Below the pieces are notes generated by a model. That model saw nothing but the letters and a program-made list of their open reading frames with translations. It made no database searches and was not told the DNA's origin. From Rhodovulum kholense (GTDB taxonomy: Bacteria > Pseudomonadota > Alphaproteobacteria > Rhodobacterales > Rhodobacteraceae): a DNA stretch of 36,059 nucleotides. The stretch's first letter is position 1. The number at the start of each line of letters is the position of its first letter. A program made the translations under genes and the position numbers. This document shows, piece after piece, positions 22,189 through 29,609 of the stretch. The DNA lies in the NCBI RefSeq assembly GCF_003053725.1, contig NZ_QAYC01000026.1, forward strand, positions 1-36,059, written 5' to 3'.

Positions 22189-24325
22189 CAAACCTCCAGC
22201 ACTTGCGGTTTTCGCGTCTCACACGATGCTCAGCGGTGGGGCCCTTATCGTTTCCGTCAGGCTTCTCCGACTTGTCCTTGTCGCGCGGCGGGGTGATGGA
22301 GATCGCGTCATTGAGCAGATCGCTGCTCGGCGGGACGCGTCCCAACCGCTGTGCGTCAGAGCGGAGCGGATAGCGCAGTGCCGCATCTGCGCGCCCAACC
22401 TCTACGTCGGTCACATGGAACGGCGTCAGGGCACGCAACGCGAACGCGCGACGGTTCGCCTCGGAAACCCGCTCGATGGCGCGTTGGACCATGGGCGCAT
22501 CCAGCTTTGCGGCACTGGCGTGTGCATGCCGAACAGCCCTGACGCCCTCTCGCAGCTCTTCGAAGCTCACGCCCTCGAAGCCGGGCTGATTGGCGAGCGC
22601 GGGATACCAGGTTGCGCCGACCTTGACCGCGATCCACCCGATATCCTGCAAATCAGCCCTGATTTCCACCTCTCGGGTGGGAGAGTGCAGATAGGCCTCG
22701 CGAAGTGCTTCGCAGCTGTAGCTGAGTCCCGAGAACAGAACGCCCCCGTCATTGAGCTTCCGTGTGATCGGCCGGCCGAATGCCTTTCGGAGGGTCAGGC
22801 CATCTGGAACCGGAGGCGTCCCGTGTTCGGAAACCAGCCGCTTCCATGCTGCATTCGGGGTCTCCCCGTTCAATGATCCGTGTGGTTGGTTGTGATAGAT
22901 ATCAACGACATAGGTCAGTAGAACCTTGATCAGATCGTCGTCGCACAGGCAGGCGAGCATCTCGGAGGGATAGTCGCCGCGATCCACGGTGTCGAAGAAG
23001 GTCCGGCCCGCCAGGAGCGGCATGAGTTGATGCCCGAGCGTGCGGAAGAAGGACTCGATGTGCCCCCGCATCCAAGGAATCCCAGCCGGCGGCAGGTGAG
23101 ATGTGATCCCAAGCGACGCTACCGTGGCCTGAAACGCATCCGAGACAAAGGCAGACCCCATGTCGGTCACGAGGGTTCCGATCCCGCCATGGTGATGCCA
23201 TGTACTTTCGCATTCGGCCGCCTGAGCCAGCGGGGTCTTGTCCTCGAAAATCTGCCGCAGCGCGCGGATCGCATCATCCGAGTTCGGATTGTCGGCCAGT
23301 CGCATCGAAACGACACATTTCGTGGCACAATCGATCGCGATGTAGAGCCAGCGCCGTCCCATCTCGAAATTTTTCTGGCGCTCCTGCGGCAGGTGATCCC
23401 AGATGCCTGTCAGCGTCAGCAACGAGATGACGTCGAGCCTGTTCTCGTCCATCTCGACCCGCTCCATGGGGCGCGCGACGTCAGGACCGTTACTGCTCAT
23501 GGCAAAATGTCTGGCAGCAGCTGCGGCACCATTCCGTTTGGCGTAGAGGTAAAACGGATCAGCCATGCCCAGACGACGTCGAATACTTGCAGCCGACGGA
23601 ACGACCATCGCAGGCGCTCCCGCTTTGGCTCGTTTGCGGTTTTCCTCTTCGAAAAGGGCTTGGGTTTGCTTGATCGCCTGGACCTTGGTGGGGCGCTGCG
23701 TGTCGGCGTAGATTTCGATGACCTGATTCATCAGGGCTTCGGATCGCGGGCACCAAATCCGCGTTCGGTTCCCGGAGCGATGGGTTTCCGGGATGAGCGC
23801 AAGTGGTGAACCACTCGCAGATTGATAGGCGCGAACCCACTGAAATGCGGTTCGACTGCCCGGAAGGTTCCGAACCGTTATGTCCTTGCCGGGCCTTGCC
23901 TTCCTGGGAGCTGCAGCACCTTCCCCGACGAGCCGCTGCGTTTCTGCTGCCAGTCGAGGGCGCGCACGGTCATAGCTTTCCCGCGTGCGCTTGATGTCAC
24001 CCTTGGCTTCGAGAGCCAGGAAAGCATCGCAGACCGCTTTTCGCCAAATCACCAGTCTGCCGATCTGCTCCGGCAATTCACTGATAACTTCGACTGGCTT
24101 GTTTAGCCGCATCTCCTGCGTAGCCCGGTCGAAGTAGCCGGCAAAATACGTTGTGTCCGGCCGACGCATCATCTCCACGAGCTCATGGTGGGAAAAGGAC
24201 TCCGTGATCCCCGGCTGACCAACGCGCTCGAAGGTGCCTCCGATGTCATTGATCTCAATGGGACGCATTGCGACGCCCGCCGTGGTGATCATGTCAGATT
24301 TCGAGAAGCGGAAGCGCAGGGTCAT
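22175..24325 (-). CDS. tnsB: TnsB/TniA DDE transposase, module 2
   Basis: This 716-residue transposase carries VEMDENRLD, LVTDMGSAF and RGHIESFFRTLG, giving the DDE triad at positions equivalent to D293, D388 and E424 of module 1. The ATG at 24325 overlaps the tnsA stop. The catalytic region is nearly the same as in module 1, whereas residues 1-250 and the charged C-terminus differ more. This suggests cross-reaction of the two transposases on each other's ends is limited but not excluded. It cuts and joins the 3' transposon ends. Confidence 0.92.
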   Translation of the reverse strand: MTLRFRFSKSDMITTAGVAMRPIEINDIGGTFERVGQPGITESFSHHELVEMMRRPDTTYFAGYFDRATQEMRLNKPVEVISELPEQIGRLVIWRKAVCDAFLALEAKGDIKRTRESYDRARPRLAAETQRLVGEGAAAPRKARPGKDITVRNLPGSRTAFQWVRAYQSASGSPLALIPETHRSGNRTRIWCPRSEALMNQVIEIYADTQRPTKVQAIKQTQALFEEENRKRAKAGAPAMVVPSAASIRRRLGMADPFYLYAKRNGAAAAARHFAMSSNGPDVARPMERVEMDENRLDVISLLTLTGIWDHLPQERQKNFEMGRRWLYIAIDCATKCVVSMRLADNPNSDDAIRALRQIFEDKTPLAQAAECESTWHHHGGIGTLVTDMGSAFVSDAFQATVASLGITSHLPPAGIPWMRGHIESFFRTLGHQLMPLLAGRTFFDTVDRGDYPSEMLACLCDDDLIKVLLTYVVDIYHNQPHGSLNGETPNAAWKRLVSEHGTPPVPDGLTLRKAFGRPITRKLNDGGVLFSGLSYSCEALREAYLHSPTREVEIRADLQDIGWIAVKVGATWYPALANQPGFEGVSFEELREGVRAVRHAHASAAKLDAPMVQRAIERVSEANRRAFALRALTPFHVTDVEVGRADAALRYPLRSDAQRLGRVPPSSDLLNDAISITPPRDKDKSEKPDGNDKGPTAEHRVRRENRKCWRFDDEA

Positions 24326-24822
24326 GCCGTCACCTCCGCCAGCGAGGGGCGCGACCAGGCGAGTGTGCGGGCCGCTTCGGCGGCCGCGACCCTGTCAATG
24401 TGCTGGTCCGTGACGAGCAGCACGCGGTCCGCAAGGGATTTGGAGGCCGCTGCCGAAACGGCTTCGAGCTCCGAGGCGAAGTTCAGCTTCATGACCCGCT
24501 GCATGGGTTTGATGGCCACCGCGATGCGCTCGCCATCCGTCTTCGTGATCAGGAAATCGAAGATGTGCCGCGCAGGCCGACCGTCGCTGCCGACATAGGA
24601 GATCGCCGGCGGCTGCTCCTGGATGAGGTGCACGTCGTCTCGCACCAGCATCAGGCAGAGGAAGGCGTATTCGAGCGCACTCTCGAAGTGGATAAGGCGT
24701 GGGCGCCGGAAGCCAGGTAACATGGCAACCATTGAGCCTCTCAAGCTTCCCTTGGAGCGGCGCGCAGGAACACGGGTCGCGTGGCTCGGCTCCGGCCCGC
24801 GGTAGATCAGATTCTTCTTCAT
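24322..24822 (-). CDS. tnsA: TnsA-like endonuclease, module 2
   Basis: This 166-residue protein has ESALEYAFLCLML, IQEQPPAISY, IFDFLITKT and IAVAIKP, placing the TnsA catalytic Glu, Asp and Lys as in module 1. I chose ATG 24822 (not 24843) because MKKNLIYRGPEPSHATR matches the start of the other copy. It is the first gene of the tnsABC-tniQ operon and is expected to make the 5' cuts during excision. Confidence 0.85.
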   Translation of the reverse strand: MKKNLIYRGPEPSHATRVPARRSKGSLRGSMVAMLPGFRRPRLIHFESALEYAFLCLMLVRDDVHLIQEQPPAISYVGSDGRPARHIFDFLITKTDGERIAVAIKPMQRVMKLNFASELEAVSAAASKSLADRVLLVTDQHIDRVAAAEAARTLAWSRPSLAEVTA

Positions 24823-24845
24823 GATGATTGGAGCGCACCTCACCT

Positions 24846-24939
24846 GGGCGCCGATCCATCTGGGTCGGAGCAGGTGCGGGGCAGCATCCCCCTATGTTTG
24901 AGATGAGTTTGACTACTCTGCCGAGAGACGCCCCGGCAG
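24846..24939 (-). promoter_or_regulatory. Structured leader of tnsA with two hairpins, module 2
   Basis: ACCTG ... CAGGT with an inner CCGA/TCGG stem (about 24853-24876) and CTGCCG/CGGCAG (24918-24939) occupy the same places as the hairpins before module 1 tnsA. Stem sequences differ while pairing is retained. Confidence 0.45.
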
Positions 24940-24940
24940 G

Positions 24941-25037
24941 TTGACTTTTCGTGGGACTCAGGGGATGAATAAGGGGTCGGGTTGAAACGACACGCTATTC
25001 AAGCGCAGAACCTTGCCACGCCAATGGCAGGGTTTTT
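24941..25037 (+). ncRNA. Candidate small RNA opposite the tns operon, module 2
   Basis: TTGACT (24941-24946) and GATGAA (24964-24969) are spaced by 17 bases. GTCGGGTTGAAACGAC (24976-24991) forms a short stem. Then AACC-TTGCCA/TGGCAG-GGTT (25009-25034) with a following T run makes a convincing + strand terminator. A + strand terminator has no gene to serve here except such a transcript, since the neighbouring genes are on the - strand. Predicted size is about 65 nt. Confidence 0.45.
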
Positions 25038-25051
25038 GCTTTTTCCCAAGG

Positions 25052-25312
25052 TCAGGTTTTTCTTGCCGCGCTGCTCTCCTCTGCTGGGTATCGGTCGGGG
25101 AAAAGCTCGGCCGGTGTCGTGCCGACTGCGTCGGCGAGAGCCTTTTCGATTTTCGAAGATCGACGCAGGCCCTGGCTCACCAGCGTGACTGTCGAGCGCA
25201 GTACCTCCAGCTCGCGTGCGACTGAGGCGATGGACTTGCCACGCAACCGCAGCTCCATCTTCAGGCGTTCATGAGCGGGGTTCACGGTGTGGGGCATTGA
25301 CACTGTAACCAT
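25052..25312 (-). CDS. Ner/Nlp-like winged-helix regulator, module 2
   Basis: This 86-residue protein has HERLKMELRLRGKSIASVA, a helix-turn-helix and AVGTTPAELFPDRYP, nearly the same as the module 1 regulator over the central 60 residues. An inner Met at 25297 is an alternative start, since no good ribosome site precedes either. Probable repressor of the transposition genes, of the divergent gene, or both. Confidence 0.75.
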   Translation of the reverse strand: MVTVSMPHTVNPAHERLKMELRLRGKSIASVARELEVLRSTVTLVSQGLRRSSKIEKALADAVGTTPAELFPDRYPAEESSAARKT

Positions 25313-25465
25313 GGTTGCCGGGGCTTCGTGGGGCAGAGGGAATCAGCTATCAACGAGTCAGTCAAGGAGAACTGTTTAATATCAGTTGGTTATAATTTCA
25401 GCTGGAATTCCCCGCGCACCGGCGCGAAGAATTTCACCGGAGTTTTTGGACAGGAAGGATCCTAA
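25313..25465. promoter_or_regulatory. Divergent promoter region, module 2
   Basis: The - strand TTGACT ... CTGATTCCC block (about 25336-25368) matches module 1. On the + strand, TATAAT (25389-25394) with an AT-rich upstream stretch makes a plausible promoter for the gene at 25466, whose ribosome site AGGAAGGA lies at 25453-25460. No ORF is present. Confidence 0.5.
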
Positions 25466-26089
25466 ATGGCGGTCCCTAGAGATTACCTGGCGGTGTCTGG
25501 TGATTGCATCATCATCGTCTCCGGTGAGCGAGGAGAACGTGTTCATCACGCCGAGCTCCTCGAGATGATGATGCGCAGCCGATCTTTGGCAGAGGTGCGG
25601 CGACGTTTCCATGGAAGCCGGTCCAACCTGCTCAAGACGTTGGCTCATTTCGGATATGACTTCGACATGCTGCTCCGTGAGCAGTTTCAGGAGGGACATC
25701 GGGATGCCCAACTCGCGAGGCTCCACCGGGTCGATCAGAAATGGATCGCCGAGAAGCGCCGGGCATTGGGGTTTGCAAGTCGCAAAGGTCGTCCGCGCGT
25801 CGAGCGCTCGGCAGAGGACGTCGCACAGGCCCTTCATGCAGCCGGAAGCTTTGTCGGCGCTGCAGATCTGCTGAGTATCAACCGTAAGACTTTCAAGAGG
25901 CTGCACGACGAAGCGCTTGATTGTGGGTTCGACATGGGATCCGACCGTCCAAGACCCGCGGTCGAACTGACGGACGCCGAAGGCCTTGTGCGCGCGCGAA
26001 GTGCAGCTGATCGCGTGGGCACGAAAACCGGCTATTCGTCTCATGAGATGAAGACGTTTTTTGATGATGGGTGGGAGGACTCCAGTTGA
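25466..26089 (+). CDS. Module-associated protein with HTH-like segments, module 2
   Basis: This 207-residue protein has a good ribosome site before ATG 25466. The first 150 residues align with the module 1 protein: RVHHAELLEMMMRSRSLAEV, RRRFHGSRSNLLKTLAHFGY and RVDQKWIAEKRR. A second HTH-like stretch lies near residues 125-150 (AGSFVGAADLLSINRKTFKR). An acidic, Arg-containing tail of about 50 residues is absent from module 1. I do not know the family. Divergence from a Ner-like gene in both modules suggests a regulatory pair. Confidence 0.6.
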   Translation: MAVPRDYLAVSGDCIIIVSGERGERVHHAELLEMMMRSRSLAEVRRRFHGSRSNLLKTLAHFGYDFDMLLREQFQEGHRDAQLARLHRVDQKWIAEKRRALGFASRKGRPRVERSAEDVAQALHAAGSFVGAADLLSINRKTFKRLHDEALDCGFDMGSDRPRPAVELTDAEGLVRARSAADRVGTKTGYSSHEMKTFFDDGWEDSS

Positions 26090-26139
26090 GGCGCGCCACG
26101 GACACTTCGAATGACGATGCTTGGGTGATCACGACCTGC

Positions 26140-26258
26140 CGGAAGGGCGGGAGCCGACATTCGGCCCCGTTCCCAGACATCGGCCGAACTTCCCAGAACC
26201 GGACCTTCACCGCACGGAGGAATCGAGCCAGCAGGATCTCGGCAGTCTGGGCGGGATG
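26140..26258 (+). repeat. Second intergenic repeat (family B), single diverged unit
   Basis: CATTCGGCCCCGTTCCCAGA, CATCGGCCGAACTTCCCAGA, CCGGACCTTCACCGC and CAGGATCTCGG follow the order of the tandem units at 14838-15062. Both family B sites lie shortly beyond the HTH-like gene end of a Tn7-like module. The rest of 26090-26489 shows no gene. Confidence 0.6.
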
Positions 26259-26489
26259 TATGTGCCGACTGCTGTTCGCAAGAGCTTTTGGCGTGGCTGC
26301 AGATATCGCTGATATGTATCCGGTCTATGTGTCGGCTCGCGGGCCGTGACCTTGTTGGATATACGCACGCACATCGATCTCATTAGCGGACAGGCTGACG
26401 CGGAGCCAATTCCGCCCTCAGATTCTGGGTGCGTAATTTATCCGTCCCATGCTGTTCTCCCTCGCGAACCTCTGTGCAGTCGCCGGGCG

Positions 26490-27557
26490 TCAGAGCGCTT
26501 CTGCGACCGTATCCCTTCGGGCATCGAAGCCCCGGCCATGGCGCAGGACCGCCCATGCGATCCGGGTGAGCTTGTTGGCCAGTGCCACCGCCAACTTGTT
26601 GCGGTGCATGCGCAGATCGGCTTCGGCCAGCCATGCCCCGAAACTGAGCCCGGGCCAGTTGTGCGGCCGCATCAGGATGATCTTCGCCGCCTGGATCAGC
26701 AGCGTTCGCAGATACCGGCTGCCACGCTTTGAGATTCTGCCGAGCGTCGTGCGCCCGCCGGTACTGTATTGCCTTGGAACCAACCCGACCCAGGCGGCCA
26801 TGTCTCGACCGCTTTCAAAAGCCTCACCCTTTCCCACCGCCGCGACAAGGGCCGTCGAGATGATCGGCCCCACGCCGGGGATCGTTCTCAGGTCCCGGCA
26901 GTGAGCCTCGCTTTGGCCGATACCCTCGATCTCGTCCGAGACCGCCTCGATCCGGACGTCGAGCCGTATCCAGTCGTCATGAAGATCCAGGATGATGTGG
27001 CGCATCCTCGGGGAAATCTCGTCCTGACGCTCGTCCAGCACCGACAGCAGGGAATTCCGGACAGCGCGCAGCCCCTTGCGGATGGTGATACCCTGCTCGA
27101 TCAGGAAGGCTCGGATCTGGTTGATGGTGGCGGTTCGCCGCGATACCAGACGCGACCGGACGCGATGCAGCGCCTGCAAGTCGAGCTGATCCTGGCTCTT
27201 CTCCGAAACGGTGCGCAGGTTCGGGCGCAACGCGGCCTCGGCGATTGCCTCGGCGTCGTTGTAGTCGTTCTTCTGGCCCTTGTTGAACGGCTTCACGTAG
27301 ATCGCCGGGATGATCCGGGGCTCGAAGCCCATTCTCCGCAAGGTCCGGCTGACGAAATGCGCGCTGAGACAGGCCTCCATGCCAACGATGCAAGGCGGGA
27401 GCGTCTGGAAGGTCGCCACGAGGGCCAGGCGCTTGATCTTCTGTCGCAGCACGAGGCTGCCGTCGGAACTGAACCCGACGAGGTGAAAGACGTCCTTGCC
27501 GATGTCCATCCCGATGACGGCGACAGCAGAAAAATCTTGTCTGGTCTTGGCACTCAT
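26490..27557 (-). CDS. IS110-family transposase
   Basis: This 355-residue protein has an N-terminal RuvC-like DEDD domain (D18 in GMDIGKD, E61 in GMEAC, D98 and D101 in KNDYNDAEAIAEA) and a C-terminal Transposase_20 domain (RTIPGVGPIISTALVAAVG, then GRISKRGSRYLRTLL with the serine nucleophile). IS110 transposases use a bridge RNA made from the element's own non-coding end to choose target and donor. The gene is full length. Both flanks (26345-26489 and 27558-27690) are non-coding and could hold the RNA. Element ends could not be fixed. Confidence 0.92.
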   Translation of the reverse strand: MSAKTRQDFSAVAVIGMDIGKDVFHLVGFSSDGSLVLRQKIKRLALVATFQTLPPCIVGMEACLSAHFVSRTLRRMGFEPRIIPAIYVKPFNKGQKNDYNDAEAIAEAALRPNLRTVSEKSQDQLDLQALHRVRSRLVSRRTATINQIRAFLIEQGITIRKGLRAVRNSLLSVLDERQDEISPRMRHIILDLHDDWIRLDVRIEAVSDEIEGIGQSEAHCRDLRTIPGVGPIISTALVAAVGKGEAFESGRDMAAWVGLVPRQYSTGGRTTLGRISKRGSRYLRTLLIQAAKIILMRPHNWPGLSFGAWLAEADLRMHRNKLAVALANKLTRIAWAVLRHGRGFDARRDTVAEAL

Positions 27558-27690
27558 GATCGCTTCTCCTATGGGGCGGTGAACCCCTGAAGGCTATCAC
27601 CGCCGGTGAAGCAGTCGGCACATTCCATTAGCGGTCGTTCGCTGCGTTCTGGTTCAATGTCTCCTATGGAAAAAACCACCTATTCGACCA
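27558..27690 (-). other. Non-coding flank of the IS110 gene with a hairpin
   Basis: GGCGGTGA and TCACCGCC (within 27578-27604) form a perfect 8-bp stem with a 12-14-base loop just upstream of the transposase start. This is the side on which IS110-group elements encode their bridge RNA; in the IS1111 group it is the other flank. Not enough is visible to choose. Confidence 0.35.
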
Positions 27691-27696
27691 GGTCAG

Positions 27697-27724
27697 AAAA
27701 AGTTCGCTCGCAGAGAACTTTTTT
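27697..27724. terminator. Bidirectional terminator-like hairpin between IS110 and the retron
   Basis: AAAAAGTTC (27697-27705) and GAACTTTTT (27715-27723) pair perfectly and give T-rich tails on both strands. It would insulate the retron from transcription coming from the IS side. Confidence 0.55.
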
Positions 27725-27776
27725 CCTTGAAAGCTGACGATGCCATTCCCATATCCCTTTCGTGTAACAACGGAAG

Positions 27777-27977
27777 AAGTTCCTCATACCCAGCTTGGAC
27801 TCGTTCAAGCGCGGAGGGGTTTTCCCCTCTACCACTTCTACCGCACACGGCCCGGAGGCCCCCGAGGGGGACGAGAGGACGGCGGCGGGCGAAGCAGACG
27901 CGATAGCAAGGACAGCTATCGCGTCTAGGCAAAGGGTTTAGTCGTCGGTTTCCGTTTTCTGTTGGGTGAGGACCCTT
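27777..27977 (+). ncRNA. Candidate retron msr-msd RNA
   Basis: The outer arms can pair: AAG..TCCTCA..CCCA (27777-27792) with TGGGTGAGGA..CTT (27963-27977), acting as a1/a2. An AGC follows a1 at 27792-27794, where retrons place the branching guanosine. Two small hairpins follow (GCTTG/CAAGC, 27794-27811; GAGGGG/CCCCTC, about 27814-27830), as in msr, and then a perfect 12-bp hairpin, AGACGCGATAGC/GCTATCGCGTCT (27896-27926), as in msd. It lies upstream of the reverse transcriptase operon on the same strand. The limits are my folding by eye. Confidence 0.6.
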
Positions 27978-28022
27978 GGTTAGTGGCATCCGCTGTGGAT
28001 GTTGCGCCGGGGCCAACAGAAA
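27956..28022 (+). promoter_or_regulatory. Alternative hairpin overlapping retron a2 and the next ribosome site
   Basis: TTTCTGTTGG (27956-27965) and CCAACAGAAA (28013-28022) form a perfect 10-bp stem with an inner GCATCC/GGATGT hairpin (27986-28002). It uses the a2 bases and reaches the AAGGAGG at 28021-28027, so it competes with a1/a2 pairing and could control translation of the small gene at 28034. Confidence 0.55.
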
Positions 28023-28033
28023 GGAGGAGCAAT

Positions 28034-28189
28034 ATGGCTCTCTCTGAAGATACACACCGACGGCGGCGGCGACGTCGGTTTTGGAGGAAACTCCGGAACC
28101 CTCGCACCGTGATGGTCATCCTTAGGGTGGCTATCTTCATCTACCGGCTTATCCGGTGTTTGATGGCGATTTTCGGATCGCCCGGCTAA
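28034..28189 (+). CDS. 51-residue basic single-span membrane peptide of the retron locus
   Basis: The peptide starts with MALSEDTH, then a run of seven Arg and further Arg/Lys residues (RRFWRKLRNPR), then one hydrophobic helix (VMVILRVAIFIYRLIRCLMAIF) to the end, written here as two pieces: VMVILRVAIFIYR and LIRCLMAIF. AAGGAGG lies six bases before the ATG, a very strong ribosome site. Such short basic membrane peptides resemble type I toxins or the membrane effectors of some retrons. I infer that it is the effector kept in check by the RT-RNA complex, the XRE protein, or both. No family was recognised. A longer upstream frame from 27962 would run through the hairpin and is rejected. Confidence 0.55.
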   Translation: MALSEDTHRRRRRRRFWRKLRNPRTVMVILRVAIFIYRLIRCLMAIFGSPG

Positions 28190-28195
28190 TCGCCG

Positions 28196-28216
28196 CCCGC
28201 CTAATGTCTAGGCGGG
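28196..28216 (+). promoter_or_regulatory. Hairpin between the membrane peptide and XRE genes
   Basis: CCCGCCTA and TAGGCGGG form a perfect 8-bp stem around ATGTC, seven bases after the peptide stop codon. There is no T run, so it is more likely an mRNA stabiliser or processing site than a terminator. Confidence 0.45.
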
Positions 28217-28237
28217 AAAGGCAAACGGGATGAAACG

Positions 28238-28543
28238 ATGATACATGAAGCACTAAGGTTGATCCGAGTGTTCCATGACTTGAAACAGGTCGAACTGGCG
28301 GAAAAACTCGGCGTCTCGAAGTCCCATATTTCGGAGATCGAAAAGGGTAGAAAATCCCCCTCGCTCGATCTGATCCAGAGGTATGCGACAGAGTTCAAAA
28401 TTCCGGTTTCTTCTATCATGTTCTTTGCGGAAGAGCTGCCGAACGCCAGGTCTGGCGACAAAATCCGTTCAAAAATTGCAGGCAAGGTCATCGACATTCT
28501 GCGTTTCGTTGAAAGGAAAGCAGATGCCGAAGACGCAGCCTGA
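28238..28543 (+). CDS. XRE-family helix-turn-helix regulator of the retron operon
   Basis: This 101-residue protein has a canonical HTH_3 fold: MKQVELAEKLGV-like KQVELAEKLGVSKSHISEIE followed by KGRKSPSLDLIQRYATEFKI. A helical tail of about 30 residues (RSKIAGKVIDILRFVERKA) may dimerise or touch the reverse transcriptase. The RT gene begins 20 bases before its end, so the two are translationally linked. Several retron types carry an accessory HTH protein; I do not assign a type number. Confidence 0.85.
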   Translation: MIHEALRLIRVFHDLKQVELAEKLGVSKSHISEIEKGRKSPSLDLIQRYATEFKIPVSSIMFFAEELPNARSGDKIRSKIAGKVIDILRFVERKADAEDAA

Positions 28544-29465
28544 AGAGGGTTGCCAACTCAAGGATAGCCCGTTTTTCCGTCTCAGAAGCCGGAAGCAACT
28601 GGCCAAGCTTCTCAGAGTGTCCGCCGATACTTTGGACGAGATCAGCCACCGCCATGACCTGTACGTCCGCCGCTGGAAGCACAAGAAGCTAAAGGATGAT
28701 GAAAAAGGCGCGTGGCTGAAACACCCTCCAACGCCGGAACAGGCGGAGAACTACCGCCCTATCGACATTCCCGACCCGCAGCTTAAAGCGATGCAAGGCC
28801 GCATTGGTGATCTTCTGGGGCGAGTGAAAGCCCCAGAGTTTCTTTTCAGCCCGGTAAAAGGACGCTCATACGTCGAAAACGCAGCGCACCACAAAGAGGC
28901 CAAGGCGTTCTGGCTGCTGGACGTCGCGGACTACTTCCCAAGTTGTTCAGCCAACAACGTCGCCCGATTTTTCCATCGGGAGCTTGAATGCTCTCGGGAT
29001 GTAACCGCCGTTTTGGTTCACGTCGCAACTCTGGGCGGATGCCTGCCCCAAGGCTCTCCTTGTAGCCCGATCCTAGCCTACTACAGCAACAGCCATATCT
29101 GGCTTGCCGTCGAGAAGCTGGTGAGGGCGAAAGGGTGTAAACTAAGCCTCTATGCAGACGATATAACGATTTCTGGCGATGTCGTGCCCAAGGCGCTGAT
29201 CTGGGAGATCAAAAAGCTTATCTTTGGCAACGGGCTGCGGTTAAAGACGTCAAAGGAGGTCAGCCTGATAAACGCCCCGGCTGATATCACAGGGGTCATT
29301 GTAAAGGATGGCGCTACACACCTTCCCAACCGCCAACTGAAGCGGCTTGCCGAGCTGAAGCAGGAGCGCGCCAATACGACGAACCCAAAGCTCCAGCAGC
29401 GGATCGACAATCAAATCGCGGGGCGCCTTTCTCAGTGGAAGCAAGTTGAAAACCCGAAGACTTGA
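28524..29465 (+). CDS. ret: Retron-type reverse transcriptase
   Basis: This 313-residue RT, the usual retron length, has FSPVKGRSYVENAAHH (retron NAxxH motif at 119-123), LLDVADYFPS with the first catalytic Asp (D133/D136 region), LPQGSPCSP (174-182), YADD (210-213) and DITGVIVKDG near 254-263, the retron 'VTG' region. It makes msDNA from the adjacent structured RNA. ATG 28524 follows AGGAAAG and overlaps the XRE gene by 20 bases; the longer frame from 28383 shadows XRE. An N-terminal extension of about 80 residues precedes the finger domain. Not a group II intron RT: no maturase or endonuclease domain. Confidence 0.9.
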   Translation: MPKTQPEEGCQLKDSPFFRLRSRKQLAKLLRVSADTLDEISHRHDLYVRRWKHKKLKDDEKGAWLKHPPTPEQAENYRPIDIPDPQLKAMQGRIGDLLGRVKAPEFLFSPVKGRSYVENAAHHKEAKAFWLLDVADYFPSCSANNVARFFHRELECSRDVTAVLVHVATLGGCLPQGSPCSPILAYYSNSHIWLAVEKLVRAKGCKLSLYADDITISGDVVPKALIWEIKKLIFGNGLRLKTSKEVSLINAPADITGVIVKDGATHLPNRQLKRLAELKQERANTTNPKLQQRIDNQIAGRLSQWKQVENPKT

Positions 29466-29609
29466 AGAACGCAAAGCCGACCTTTTTTGGCGCCGGTTGA
29501 ATAACCGATAAGGGCCGTTGTTTGGGTTTGCGGAGCGATCGCGTTCTTTGCAATGACACCTCAGCAGATTAACGTAAATCAAACATCTACACTACGAAAG
29601 CCGAGGAAC

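Larger units (their letters stand above)
18572..26089 (-). mobile_element. Tn7-like transposition module 2 (limits uncertain)
   Basis: Same gene order and orientation as module 1: AAA_28, array, tniQ, tniB/tnsC, tnsB, tnsA, Ner-like gene, divergent HTH-like gene. Proteins are clearly homologous but diverged, so this is not a recent duplication. Two independent insertions or an old tandem are possible. All genes look intact. True ends and target-site duplications were not identified. Confidence 0.75.

Noticed and set aside
26769-27590. 273-codon + strand frame opposite the IS110 transposase
   Set aside because: Antisense shadow without a start signal.
28524-29465. Group II intron or diversity-generating reverse transcriptase
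   Set aside because: No maturase/HNH domain, no template-variable repeat pair, and the NAxxH and VTG-like motifs point to a retron.
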